This document shows positions 26,697 to 35,608 of a DNA stretch of 64,000 bases, piece by piece; positions within the stretch are counted from its first letter, which is position 1; the number at the start of each line of letters is the position of its first letter. The stretch lies in assembly GCF_035989885.1 (NCBI RefSeq), contig NZ_CP108518.1, positions 1,302,001-1,366,000 on the forward strand. The letters run 5' to 3'. Under the pieces are notes generated by a model. That model made no database searches, was not told the DNA's origin, and saw only the letters and a program-made list of their open reading frames with translations. This stretch comes from Streptomyces sp. NBC_01232. Lineage in GTDB: Bacteria; Actinomycetota; Actinomycetes; Streptomycetales; Streptomycetaceae. The translations under genes and the position numbers were made by a program.

Positions 26697-29600
26697 GTGC
26701 TCTCCGAGATCTCCGGCCTCATCCACCACTCCGCTGTCTTTCTTCCCGCCGAGCCGGCCCGCAGCGGCCGCATCGCCCTGTGGCCGGCCGACGGCACGGC
26801 CGGCGGCGCCGACCCCCGCGCCGCCCACAGAGCCGACACCGGGACCACCGGCACCCACACCGGCACCGGCACCGGCACCGGCACCGGCACCGGCACCGGC
26901 AGTTTCGAGGAGCTCACGGTCATCACCCCGGACCTGCGTCGGGCCACCGTGGTCGCACTCGTCCTGTCCGTGGACGAAGCCCTGCCGCTACTCACCCGCG
27001 CCCGGTCCGCCGCAGCCGAGGCGGCGGCCGCGGCCACAGCCGAGGCCGATCCCAGCGATGCCACCGTCGGCCCCGTCGACGCCGCCGGCCCCGTCGCCGC
27101 CGGCACGGCGTTCTGGGGCGCCGCCGCCCTGCTCGCCCTGCGCCTCGCCGCGCGCGGGCAGCTCCTTCCCGGCCTGAGCCCCGCCGGCCACGACGCCTGG
27201 CGGATCGGGCCGCTGGAGGCCGCCGACCTCGACGAGATCCGGGAGCTGGCCGCCACCATGCCGCCCGCCGCCCACTGCGTACCTCTGAACGCCGACGGGC
27301 CGCCCCGGCTGCCCGCGCCGGAGCCGCTGCTGCGGGCCTTCCTCGACGCCGTCGCCGACACCCTCCCCCGCTCCCCCGCCGCCCCGGCCGCCGCCGACGG
27401 GCCCGCCTTCGCCGCCCGCCCGCCGCGCCTCCACCCCGAACTGCGCGGCTGGGCCTCCGAGGTGGCCGCCTGCCATGACGCCGGGGTGCGGATCTCCCTG
27501 CGGATCGAGCTCGACCGTGCCCTCGACCACGAGGGGGAGCAGGCCCCCGATGCGCCCACCGAGTCCGCTGCCGCCTTCCGGGCCGTCCTCCAGATGCACA
27601 GCCTGGCCGACGCGGCCCTCGTCGCCGACGCCGCCGACGTGTGGGCCGGATCCGGAGCCGCCGCGGCCGCCTTCCCGCCCGGCGCCCGGCTGGACGCCCT
27701 GCGCGCCCTGCGCCGCGCCGCCCGGCTGTGGCCCCCACTGGCCCCGCTGCTGGGCGCGGCCGTCCCGGACTCGGTCGAGCTCGCCGACGAGGAGGTCACG
27801 GAGCTGCTCGGCGAAGCCGCGGCCGCCCTGGCCGCCGACGGGGTCCAGGTGCACTGGCCGCGGGGGCTCCTGCGCGACCTGAGCGCCCGGGCCGTCCTCG
27901 GCGCCCGTACCGCCGAAGACACGGGCAGCCCCGGCACGGGCGGCCCCGGCACCGACCGCACCGGCCGCGCCGGCCGCGCCGCCGACGGCTCCCTCCCCTC
28001 CGGGCTGCTCTCCCCCGGCGCCCTGCTCTCCTTCAGCTGGCGCCACGCCCTCGGCGACCAGGGCGATCTCACCCGCGCCGAACTCGACCGCCTCGCCGAG
28101 GCGAAGCGCCCCCTGGTCCGGCTGCGCGACCAGTGGGTCCTGGTCGATCCGGCCGAGGCCCGCCGGGCCCGCGCCCGCCAGGACCGTACGATCGCGGCCG
28201 CCGACGCGCTGGCCGCCGTACTCACCGGGTCGGCGGAGATCGACGGCAGGCGGGTCGACGTAGAGGCCACCGGTCCGCTGGAGGGCCTGCGCGCGCGCCT
28301 CACCGCCGACCCGCAGGAGGCCGACGCCCTCGGCGCGCCGCCGGAGCTGCGGGCCACCCTGCGCGACTACCAGCTGCGCGGCCTGCGCTGGCTGGCCCGG
28401 ATGACCTCGCTCGGTCTCGGCGCCTGTCTCGCCGACGACATGGGCCTCGGCAAGACCGTCACCCTCATCGCCCTGCACCTGCACCGCAACCGGCCCGAGG
28501 ACCCCGGCACCGGCACCGGCACCGCCGGGGCCACCCTCGTCGTGTGCCCGGCCTCGCTGTTGGGCAACTGGCAGCGGGAGATCGAGAAGTTCGCCCCCGG
28601 CACCCCCGTACGCCGCTTCCACGGACCGGGCCGCAGCCTCGCAGGGCTCACCGGCGGCTTCGTCCTCACCACCTACGGCACCATGCGCCTGGCCGCGCCC
28701 GAACTCGCCGCCACCGCCTGGGGCATGGTCGTGGCCGACGAGGCCCAGCACGTCAAGAACCCGCGTTCCTCCACCGCCCGGGCCCTGCGCACCATCCCGG
28801 CCGCGGCGCGCGTGGCCCTGACCGGCACGCCCGTCGAGAACAACCTGTCCGAGCTGTGGGCCGTCCTCGACTGGACCACGCCCGGGATCCTGGGCCGCCT
28901 CGGCACCTTCCGCGCCCGCTACGCCGAACCCGTCGAGAGCGGCCGTGACGCCCAGGCCGCCGCCCGGCTGGGGGCGCTCGTACGGCCGTTCCTGCTCCGC
29001 CGCAAGAAGTCCGACCCCGGCATCGCGCCCGAGCTGCCTCCCAAGACCGAGACCGACCACACCGTCACGCTCAGCCGCGAGCCGACCTCGCTCTACGAGG
29101 CCGTCGTACGCGAGACCCTCGCCGCGATCTCGGAGGCGGACGGGATGGAGCGGCGCGGTCTGGTGGTCAAGCTGCTGACCTCCCTCAAACAGATCTGCAA
29201 CCATCCCGCCCACTACCTGCGCGAGCACAGCCCTACGGAACGCGGCGCGAAGGAGGCCGGTGGCGGCGCCACCGCAGCCCGCTCCGGCAAGCTGGAGCTC
29301 CTCGACGAACTCCTCGACACGATCCTGGCTGAGGGCGGCTCGGTGCTGGTCTTCACCCAGTACGTGGCGATGGCCAGGATCCTGGAGAAGCACCTCGCGG
29401 CCCGCGGGATCGCCTCGCAGCTGCTGCACGGCGGGACGCCGGTGCCGCGCCGCGAGGAGCTCGTGGACCGTTTCCAGGCGGGTGAGGTCCCGGTCTTCCT
29501 GCTGTCCCTGAAGGCGGCCGGCACCGGCCTGAACCTCACCCGGGCCGGGCACGTCATCCACTTCGACCGCTGGTGGAACCCGGCCGTCGAGGAACAGGCC

Positions 29601-29816
29601 ACCGACCGCGCCTACCGCATCGGCCAGACCCAGCCCGTCCAGGTCCACCGCATCACCGCCGAGGGCACCGTCGAGGACCGCATCGCGCAGCTCCTGGCGC
29701 GCAAGCGCGCCCTCGCCGACGCCGTCCTCACGGGCGGCGAGAGCGCGCTCACCGAACTGACCGATGCCGAACTGGCCGAACTCGTGGCGCTGCGCCCGAC
29801 CGCACGCGGGGAGTGA
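26697..29816 (+). CDS. SNF2-family DNA-dependent ATPase/helicase
   Basis: A 1,039-residue SNF2/RapA-type motor. The N-terminal half is variable and Ala/Pro-rich. A bacterial SNF2-associated region (about 440-560, with LSFSWRHALGDQG) precedes the motor: LRDYQLRGLRWLARM, DDMGLGKT (Walker A), VADEAQHVKNP (DEAQ), LTGTPVENNLSELW, then helicase C motifs VFTQYVAM and RAYRIGQTQPVQVHR. Such proteins translocate on DNA and are linked to repair or chromatin-like remodelling. The start is GTG 26697, with GAGGA 5 nt upstream; the frame is open further left without a site. It is followed 3 bp later by a SWIM-domain gene, its constant partner in actinomycetes. Confidence 0.88.
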   Translation: MLSEISGLIHHSAVFLPAEPARSGRIALWPADGTAGGADPRAAHRADTGTTGTHTGTGTGTGTGTGTGSFEELTVITPDLRRATVVALVLSVDEALPLLTRARSAAAEAAAAATAEADPSDATVGPVDAAGPVAAGTAFWGAAALLALRLAARGQLLPGLSPAGHDAWRIGPLEAADLDEIRELAATMPPAAHCVPLNADGPPRLPAPEPLLRAFLDAVADTLPRSPAAPAAADGPAFAARPPRLHPELRGWASEVAACHDAGVRISLRIELDRALDHEGEQAPDAPTESAAAFRAVLQMHSLADAALVADAADVWAGSGAAAAAFPPGARLDALRALRRAARLWPPLAPLLGAAVPDSVELADEEVTELLGEAAAALAADGVQVHWPRGLLRDLSARAVLGARTAEDTGSPGTGGPGTDRTGRAGRAADGSLPSGLLSPGALLSFSWRHALGDQGDLTRAELDRLAEAKRPLVRLRDQWVLVDPAEARRARARQDRTIAAADALAAVLTGSAEIDGRRVDVEATGPLEGLRARLTADPQEADALGAPPELRATLRDYQLRGLRWLARMTSLGLGACLADDMGLGKTVTLIALHLHRNRPEDPGTGTGTAGATLVVCPASLLGNWQREIEKFAPGTPVRRFHGPGRSLAGLTGGFVLTTYGTMRLAAPELAATAWGMVVADEAQHVKNPRSSTARALRTIPAAARVALTGTPVENNLSELWAVLDWTTPGILGRLGTFRARYAEPVESGRDAQAAARLGALVRPFLLRRKKSDPGIAPELPPKTETDHTVTLSREPTSLYEAVVRETLAAISEADGMERRGLVVKLLTSLKQICNHPAHYLREHSPTERGAKEAGGGATAARSGKLELLDELLDTILAEGGSVLVFTQYVAMARILEKHLAARGIASQLLHGGTPVPRREELVDRFQAGEVPVFLLSLKAAGTGLNLTRAGHVIHFDRWWNPAVEEQATDRAYRIGQTQPVQVHRITAEGTVEDRIAQLLARKRALADAVLTGGESALTELTDAELAELVALRPTARGE
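26859..26900 (+). repeat. Seven perfect ACCGGC hexamers inside the SNF2 gene
   Basis: (ACCGGC)7 encodes seven Thr-Gly pairs at residues 55-68 in the variable N-terminal part. A hexamer cannot shift the frame but copy number may vary between strains. Confidence 0.9.
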
Positions 29817-29819
29817 GCG

Positions 29820-31079
29820 ATGAACACCCGGGACCGAGACCCGTACGAGAAGACCTTCCCTGCGCTGCCGTCCGCCCCCGGCCGCGGCTTCGCCCGCACC
29901 TGGTGGGGCCATGCCTGGCTGCGCGCGCTGGAGGACAGCGCGCTCGACGGTACGCAGCTGGGGCAGGGCCGCAAGTACGCGCGTTCGGGCGCGGTCGGCG
30001 CGGTCTCTGTGCGCCCCGGCGGGCTCACCGCGGTGGTGCGCGATCCGGACGGGACTGCGCACCGGACGGACGTGCTGGTGCAGGAGTTCACCGAGGCGCA
30101 GTGGGACCGTCTGCTGGGTCTGGCCGCGGCCGAGGCCGGGTACATCGCGGCGCTGCTGGACCGGGAGGTGCCGCCGGAGTTGGCCGAGGACGCGACCGCG
30201 GCCGGGGTGGAGCTGCTGCCGGGCATCGGGGACCTCGATCCGCGCTGCGACTGCGGCGAGTGGGATCACTGCCCGCACACGTCCGCGCTCTGTTATCAGG
30301 TGGCCCGCCTGCTGGACCAGGATCCCTTCGTGCTGCTCCTGCTGCGGGGCCGGGGCGAGCGGGAGCTGGTGGACGAGCTGGAGGAGCGGAGCACGGCGGA
30401 AGCGGAGCTTCCGCGGGAGCCTGCCGACGAGGGGGTTCCGGCGGCGGAGGTCTTCGCGACGGCGGCCGACCGCCCTGCGCTGCCTCCGCTCCCGGCACTT
30501 GTGCCGGCGCCGGGCCAGCCGCCCTCGCTGGACACCGAGACCGAGGCGGAACCGCACCTCGATGTGGACGCGGTGGAGTCCCTGGCGCAGGCGGCCGCGA
30601 CCGAGGCCTGCCGGCGGCTCGCGGAGGCGCTCGCTCCGGGCCATGCCGACCGCGCCCCGACGGCCCCGCTCACGGTCTCGCAAGACGCCGTACGACTCGC
30701 TGCCGAGGCCGGTGACTTCCGGGTCCGCTCCCGCCTGGCGGCGGCTACCGGGCGGAGCCGGGCCGACATGGAACTGGCCGTACGCGCCTGGGGCTTCGGC
30801 GCGGCCCCGGGCCTCGCGGCGCTGGAGGACGACTGGACGCCGGACCGGACCACGCTGGCCCGCGCCCGGGCGGCCCTGGCATCGGCCTGGGCGGACGCGG
30901 AGGCGCCGGTGCTTCGCCGGGTCCGCGCCCGCTGGACGCAGGCGGGCACCGGCCGCCAGCTCCGGCTGGGGCGGGAGGGGCGCTGGTGGCCGTACCACCG
31001 CGAGGCGGGGCGCTGGATCCCGTCGGGCCCTTCGGCCCCGGACCCCGGGTCGGCGCTGGAGGCCGATCCCGCGGGGTGA
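29820..31079 (+). CDS. SWIM zinc-finger protein, partner of the SNF2 helicase
   Basis: A 419-residue protein with a SWIM zinc finger CDCGEWDHCPH at about residues 141-151 (CxC...CxH ligands all present). The conserved N-terminus is GFARTWWGHAWLRALE; a middle domain is Glu-rich; the C-terminus contains repeated WTP/WPY segments. SWIM domains bind DNA or protein, and the tight spacing (3 bp after the SNF2 stop) implies one functional unit. The exact role in repair or DNA processing is unproven. Confidence 0.85.
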   Translation: MNTRDRDPYEKTFPALPSAPGRGFARTWWGHAWLRALEDSALDGTQLGQGRKYARSGAVGAVSVRPGGLTAVVRDPDGTAHRTDVLVQEFTEAQWDRLLGLAAAEAGYIAALLDREVPPELAEDATAAGVELLPGIGDLDPRCDCGEWDHCPHTSALCYQVARLLDQDPFVLLLLRGRGERELVDELEERSTAEAELPREPADEGVPAAEVFATAADRPALPPLPALVPAPGQPPSLDTETEAEPHLDVDAVESLAQAAATEACRRLAEALAPGHADRAPTAPLTVSQDAVRLAAEAGDFRVRSRLAAATGRSRADMELAVRAWGFGAAPGLAALEDDWTPDRTTLARARAALASAWADAEAPVLRRVRARWTQAGTGRQLRLGREGRWWPYHREAGRWIPSGPSAPDPGSALEADPAG

Positions 31080-31135
31080 GGCCGGTCGGGCCGCGTGAGG
31101 CCGATTCCCGCCCCGCGTGAGGCCGATCGGGCCGC
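31076..31135. repeat. Three imperfect direct repeats GTGAGGCCGRTCGGGCCGC
   Basis: Copies start at 31076, 31095 and 31117 (19, 22 and 19 nt). Copies 1 and 3 differ at one base; copy 2 has CCGATTCCCGCCCC in the middle. They follow the SWIM stop codon and precede the GAF-regulator gene by about 130 bp. Confidence 0.65.
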
Positions 31136-31265
31136 GTCGGCCGGCGTAGCCTCTGGCCGACGTACCGCGGGTTCCCCGGCCGACGTACGGCTTGCCGGGA
31201 TCCGGTGCCGGGACGACGATGGGGGCGCCGGGGCGCTCCGCACCGCGGCACCACGGGAGGGTGAC

Positions 31266-32573
31266 ATGGGCGATCCGTCGGTGGCACTGCCGGGCGGAGC
31301 CGATCCGGCCGCCCGGACGCGCGAACTACGTCTGGCCCACGCGGCGTTCACCCGGGACGGGCGGGTCGAGGATCCCGTGCGGGCCGTCATCGCGCGGTCC
31401 TGGCGCAGGTGCGCGCGGGCGCGGCTCAGCCCGGAGTGCGCGCCCGGGGTGGAGCTCGCGGAGGCGGAGCTGCGGCCGTACCGGGAGGAGCATCCGCTGG
31501 CCCGGGTGATGCCGCTGTTCCGGGATCTCGTCGGGGCGTTCGCCGCGCACGGGGCGCATCTGCTGGCCGTGTGCGACGCGCGGGGCAGCCTGCTGTGGGT
31601 GGAGGGCGAACCGGGCACCCTGCGGCGGGCCGAGGGCCTGGGCTTCGTCCCGGGCGCGCGCTGGGCGGAGGCGGCGATGGGGACCAACGCCCCCGGCACG
31701 GCGGTCGCGACCGGCGAGCCCGTGCAGGTCTTCGGGGCCGAGCACTTCAGCCGCCGGGTGCACCCGTGGACCTGCGCGGCGGCCCCGGTGCGGGATCCGC
31801 GCACGGGCAGGGTGCTGGGCGCGGTGGACATCACCGGCGGCGACGGCCTCGCCCACCCGCACTCCCTGGCCTTCGTACAGGCGGTGGCGCGGGCTGCGGA
31901 GGCCCAGTTGGCCCTGCTCGAACCGGGCCTGCCGGCTGCCGGGGACTGTCTCGCCGCCCTCGGCCGGGACGAGGCGCTGCTGGTGAACGAGGGCCGCAGG
32001 GTCCGCCTCGGCCGCCGGCACAGCGAGATCATGGCGCTGCTCGCGCACCATCCCGAGGGCTTGTCGGGCGAGGAGCTGACGATCGCCCTCTACGAGGACG
32101 AGTCGGTGTCACCGGTCACGTTGCGCGCCGAGATCTCCCGGCTGCGGGCCGTGCTGGGGCGTTCGGCGCCGCTTTCGCGCCCGTACCGCACGGCCGGCGC
32201 TCTGGACGCGGATTTCACCGCCCTGACCCGGCAGTTGGCCGCCGGGGCGGTGTCGGCGGCCCTCCACCACTACCCGGGGCCCCTGCTGCCGGCCTCCACC
32301 GCGCCCGGCATCGTGCGGTTGCGGCGCCGCATCGAGGAGCAGACGCGGGCGGCCGTGATCGCGCGGGCGGATGCCGGGCTGCTGACCGACTGGGTGTGCA
32401 GCCCGTGGGGCGCGGACGACCCGGAGGCGTGGCGGGCTCTCGCGGCGGCCCTGCCGCCGGAGCGCCGGCCGGCCGCGCTGGCCCGCGTACGCGCCCTGGA
32501 CCGGGAGCTCGGCGCGCGCCCGGACCCTCGCGCGCGGCGGCGTGCAACGTATCCGCAACCCGCCCGTCCCTAG
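31266..32573 (+). CDS. GAF-domain transcriptional regulator linked to aldehyde dehydrogenase
   Basis: A 435-residue regulator. The N-terminal half resembles the ligand-sensing region of AcoR-type activators: ARSWRRCARARLSPE, then a GAF domain with GARWAEAAMGTNAPGTAV and FSRRVHPWTCAAAPV. The sigma-54 AAA+ domain of AcoR is absent. Instead a winged helix-turn-helix (LLAHHPEGLSGEELTIALYE ... LRAEISRLRAVLG) and a helical C-terminus follow. ATG 31266 is preceded by GGAGGG. It lies 54 bp upstream of the aldehyde dehydrogenase and probably controls it in response to an aldehyde or alcohol (inference). Confidence 0.8.
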   Translation: MGDPSVALPGGADPAARTRELRLAHAAFTRDGRVEDPVRAVIARSWRRCARARLSPECAPGVELAEAELRPYREEHPLARVMPLFRDLVGAFAAHGAHLLAVCDARGSLLWVEGEPGTLRRAEGLGFVPGARWAEAAMGTNAPGTAVATGEPVQVFGAEHFSRRVHPWTCAAAPVRDPRTGRVLGAVDITGGDGLAHPHSLAFVQAVARAAEAQLALLEPGLPAAGDCLAALGRDEALLVNEGRRVRLGRRHSEIMALLAHHPEGLSGEELTIALYEDESVSPVTLRAEISRLRAVLGRSAPLSRPYRTAGALDADFTALTRQLAAGAVSAALHHYPGPLLPASTAPGIVRLRRRIEEQTRAAVIARADAGLLTDWVCSPWGADDPEAWRALAAALPPERRPAALARVRALDRELGARPDPRARRRATYPQPARP

Positions 32574-32627
32574 CCTCCGTCCGAGCGCTGTCCGACGGCG
32601 GCCGGCGCCCGGCAAGAGGAGGACGTC

Positions 32628-34151
32628 ATGGCCCGTTACGCTGCGCCCGGTACCGAGGGGGCGCTCATGTCGTACGCGCCGCGCTACGACCACTTCATCG
32701 GCGGCGAGTACGTCGCACCCGCCCGCGGCCGGTACTTCGAGAACCCCTCCCCCGTCAACGGCCGGGCCTTCACGGAGGTCGCGCGGGGCACCGCCGAGGA
32801 CGTGGAGCGGGCCCTGGACGCGGCCCACGCGGCCGCGCCCGCCTGGGGGCGCACGCCGGTCGCCGAGCGGTCGTCGATCCTGCTGCGCATCGCGGACCGG
32901 ATGGAGCAGAACCTGGAGGCCCTCGCGGTCGCGGAGACCTGGGAGAACGGCAAGCCGGTACGGGAGACCCTGGCGGCCGACCTGCCCCTGGCCGTGGACC
33001 AGTTCCGGTACTTCGCGGGAGCACTGCGCGCGCAGGAGGGCGCGCTGAGCCAGCTGGACGACGACACCGTCGCCTACCACTTCCACGAACCGCTGGGTGT
33101 GGTCGGGCAGATCATCCCGTGGAACTTCCCGATCCTGATGGCGGTGTGGAAGCTGGCTCCGGCGCTGGCGGCGGGCAACACCGTGGTCCTGAAGCCCGCC
33201 GAGCAGACCCCGGCGTCCGTCCACTACTGGCTGAGCCTGGTGGCGGACCTGCTGCCGCCGGGCGTGGTCAACATCGTCAACGGCTTCGGGGAGGAGGCGG
33301 GCAAGCCGCTCGCGTCCAGCCCGCGGGTGGCGAAGATCGCCTTCACCGGGGAGACCGCGACGGGGCGGTTGATCATGCAGTACGCGGCCGAGCACCTGAA
33401 GCCGGTCACGCTGGAGCTGGGCGGCAAGAGCCCGAACCTCTTCTTCGACGACATCTGGACGAAGGACGACGACCTGCGCGACAAGGCGCTGGAGGGGTTC
33501 ACGATGTTCGCCCTCAACCAGGGCGAGGTGTGCACGAGCCCGTCGCGCGCCCTGATCGAGCGGGGCCGGTACGCGGACTTCCTGGACGCGGCGGTGGCCC
33601 GCACCGAGCTGATCGTGCCGGGGCACCCGTTGGACACGGACACCATGATCGGGGCGCAGGCGTCCGAGGAGCAGCTCAGGAAGGTCCTGTCCTACGTGGA
33701 GATCGGGCAGCGGGAGGGCGCGAAGATCCTCACGGGCGGCGAGCGGCAACACCTGGAGGGCGATCTCGCGGGCGGCTTCTATGTCCAGCCGACCGTCTTC
33801 GAGGGCGACAACCGCATGCGGATCTTCCAGGAGGAGATCTTCGGCCCGGTGGTGTCGGTGACCTCCTTCCAGGACTTCGACGACGCCGTACGGATCGCGA
33901 ACGACACCGCGTACGGCCTGGGCGCGGGAGTCTGGACCCGGGACATCAACACGGCCTACCGGGCGGGCCGCGCGATCCAGGCGGGCCGGGTCTGGACGAA
34001 CTGCTACCACGCGTACCCGGCCCACGCGGCCTTCGGCGGATACAAGCAGTCGGGCATCGGCCGCGAGACCCACAAGATGATGCTGGAGCACTACCAGCAG
34101 ACGAAGAACATGCTGGTCAGCTACTCCCCGAAGAGGCTCGGCTTCTTCTAG
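32628..34151 (+). CDS. NAD-dependent aldehyde dehydrogenase (ExaC/AldB-like, acetaldehyde type)
   Basis: A 507-residue aldehyde dehydrogenase, NAD(P)+-dependent, oxidising short-chain aldehydes to acids. Active-site elements: [15 protein letters not shown] (nucleotide fold), [17 protein letters not shown], catalytic Glu in ELGGKSPN and catalytic Cys in [22 protein letters not shown] and the C-terminal [11 protein letters not shown] are also present. The overall pattern resembles Pseudomonas ExaC and chloroacetaldehyde dehydrogenases. ATG 32628 has GAGGAGG upstream; MSYAPRY at 32667 is an internal alternative. A 12-bp-stem terminator follows. Confidence 0.9.
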   Translation: MARYAAPGTEGALMSYAPRYDHFIGGEYVAPARGRYFENPSPVNGRAFTEVARGTAEDVERALDAAHAAAPAWGRTPVAERSSILLRIADRMEQNLEALAVAETWENGKPVRETLAADLPLAVDQFRYFAGALRAQEGALSQLDDDTVAYHFHEPLGVVGQIIPWNFPILMAVWKLAPALAAGNTVVLKPAEQTPASVHYWLSLVADLLPPGVVNIVNGFGEEAGKPLASSPRVAKIAFTGETATGRLIMQYAAEHLKPVTLELGGKSPNLFFDDIWTKDDDLRDKALEGFTMFALNQGEVCTSPSRALIERGRYADFLDAAVARTELIVPGHPLDTDTMIGAQASEEQLRKVLSYVEIGQREGAKILTGGERQHLEGDLAGGFYVQPTVFEGDNRMRIFQEEIFGPVVSVTSFQDFDDAVRIANDTAYGLGAGVWTRDINTAYRAGRAIQAGRVWTNCYHAYPAHAAFGGYKQSGIGRETHKMMLEHYQQTKNMLVSYSPKRLGFF

Positions 34152-34162
34152 GGGCTCGAAGG

Positions 34163-34200
34163 ACGGCGCCTGACCTGGGGTTTCGCCCGTCAGGCGCCGT
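34163..34200. terminator. 12-bp-stem hairpin terminator after aldehyde dehydrogenase
   Basis: ACGGCGCCTGAC (34163-34174) is perfectly complementary to GTCAGGCGCCGT (34189-34200) around a 14-nt loop, 11 bp after the stop codon. It lies between convergent genes, so it may act in both directions. Confidence 0.8.
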
Positions 34201-34381
34201 CGGCGCGACCCGCTCGACACGGGTGTCAATTCTTTCTGTTCCTCCCGGTTCCTCCCGCCCCTCTCGCACTCCGGACCGGCTGCTCCGGACCGGGCGCGGA
34301 CCAGGCCCGGCTCACCGGGCGGGTGGCACGCCCTGGCTGACGCGGTCTCGCGGACTCGGTCGCGGACGGTCGAAGTACGCG

Positions 34382-35521
34382 TCAGCTGACCCGAAGACCG
34401 ACCGCCAGCATCAGCTCGAGGACCCGGTGTGGCGATGCGAGATCCGGAAACAGCTCCCGCAGCTGCGACATCCGGTACCGGACGGTCTGGGGATGGACGA
34501 ACAACGCCGCCGCCACCTCGTCCCGTCTGCCCTGGTGCAGCAGCCACGCCCGCAACGTCTCCTCCAGCCGCCGCGCGGTCGCGACAGGCAAGGCCCGCAA
34601 CGGTGCGAGGGCTCGGGCACGCAGGTCCGCGAACGCGTCCACGTCGGCGCTCAGCACCAGCTCGGGCAGGTGGTCCTCGGTGTCGCGGATATCGGCGGAG
34701 AGGGAGCGTGCGCGTACTGCTCGTGCGTACGAGGCGGACGCACGAGTCCATGGCCGGGCCGGGCCGACCACGGCGGCGCGGTCCGTCAGCTGCCGCAAGA
34801 GATGTGATCGGTCGGCATCGGGGACGAGCAGCACACCGGTGGCGTCCGGCAGATCGTCGAGGACGAGCGTGCTCGGGTCGAGCCCGCGGTAGGCGGGCCG
34901 GGCCTGGGCGGCGGGCAGCAGGACGGCGGTCAGCGAAGCCGGAGGCTGCCACCCGGCCCGCTGAACGGAGGCCAGCAGCACGTCCGGACTCGCGCCGGCG
35001 AGGAGGTCGCGGGCCAGGTGTTCCAGGTGGCGCTCGTGGTCCCGGCCCCGGGCGGCCAGTTCGTCGGCGTGGCCCGCGGCGCTCGCGGCGGAGAGCTCGT
35101 CGATGTAGGCGAAGGTCAGCTCGGCGAACTTGGCGACCTCGGCGGCGGGCAGACCTGCGGGTACGGCACCCGCTGCCAGGCATCGCCAGGCCACCCGGGC
35201 GCCGACGCGGTAGGCGCTGAGCAGGGCGTCCATCGAACGGCCGTCGCGCACCTCGCCGCGGCCCAGCTCGTAGGCTGCGTCACCGCCGTCGCCGCCTGTG
35301 GCGTTCCCGCTCGCGAGGTCCAGGTAGTGCCCCAGCGCGGTGCGGACGGCTCGGCGGATGGTGCCGCCCATACGGCCGGAAAGGGCGTTGGCGTAGGAAG
35401 GGACCTCGTCGATGATCGCCTGGACGACCTCGTCGGCGGTGGCCTTCAGCGCAGCCCGAAGCGCGGTGACCGTCGTCTCATCCAGAGCCAGTTCGCTGGC
35501 CCTCTGGGTTACATGGCTCAC
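34382..35521 (-). CDS. PucR/CdaR-family transcriptional regulator
   Basis: A 379-residue regulator. The long N-terminal helical domain (with ALGHYLDLA and MDALLSAYRVGARVAWR) is of the RsbRD-like sensor type often found in this group. A GGDEF-like middle section follows, and the C-terminal PucR helix-turn-helix reads LRAWLLHQGRRDEVAAALF then VHPQTVRYRMSQLRELFP. GTG 35521 was preferred over the in-frame TTG at 35542 because it opens the conserved part. It diverges from the reductase-desaturase operon across 87 bp and is its likely regulator. Confidence 0.85.
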   Translation of the reverse strand: MSHVTQRASELALDETTVTALRAALKATADEVVQAIIDEVPSYANALSGRMGGTIRRAVRTALGHYLDLASGNATGGDGGDAAYELGRGEVRDGRSMDALLSAYRVGARVAWRCLAAGAVPAGLPAAEVAKFAELTFAYIDELSAASAAGHADELAARGRDHERHLEHLARDLLAGASPDVLLASVQRAGWQPPASLTAVLLPAAQARPAYRGLDPSTLVLDDLPDATGVLLVPDADRSHLLRQLTDRAAVVGPARPWTRASASYARAVRARSLSADIRDTEDHLPELVLSADVDAFADLRARALAPLRALPVATARRLEETLRAWLLHQGRRDEVAAALFVHPQTVRYRMSQLRELFPDLASPHRVLELMLAVGLRVS

Positions 35522-35608
35522 GTTCTTATTCCCTGCGAACAATTACGCCGATCAGATTCACGTCCTGCGGTCAGGACTTTACGCCTTGAGACGCAGCAAG
35601 CTGGGCCT

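Noticed and set aside
26859..26900. Phase-variable switch in the SNF2 gene
   Set aside because: The unit is 6 bp, so copy changes cannot shift the reading frame.
26988..30998. 1,336-codon open frame on the minus strand opposite the SNF2 and SWIM genes
   Set aside because: Glu/Gly/Arg-rich shadow frame with no motif; both genes on the plus strand have complete catalytic or zinc motifs.
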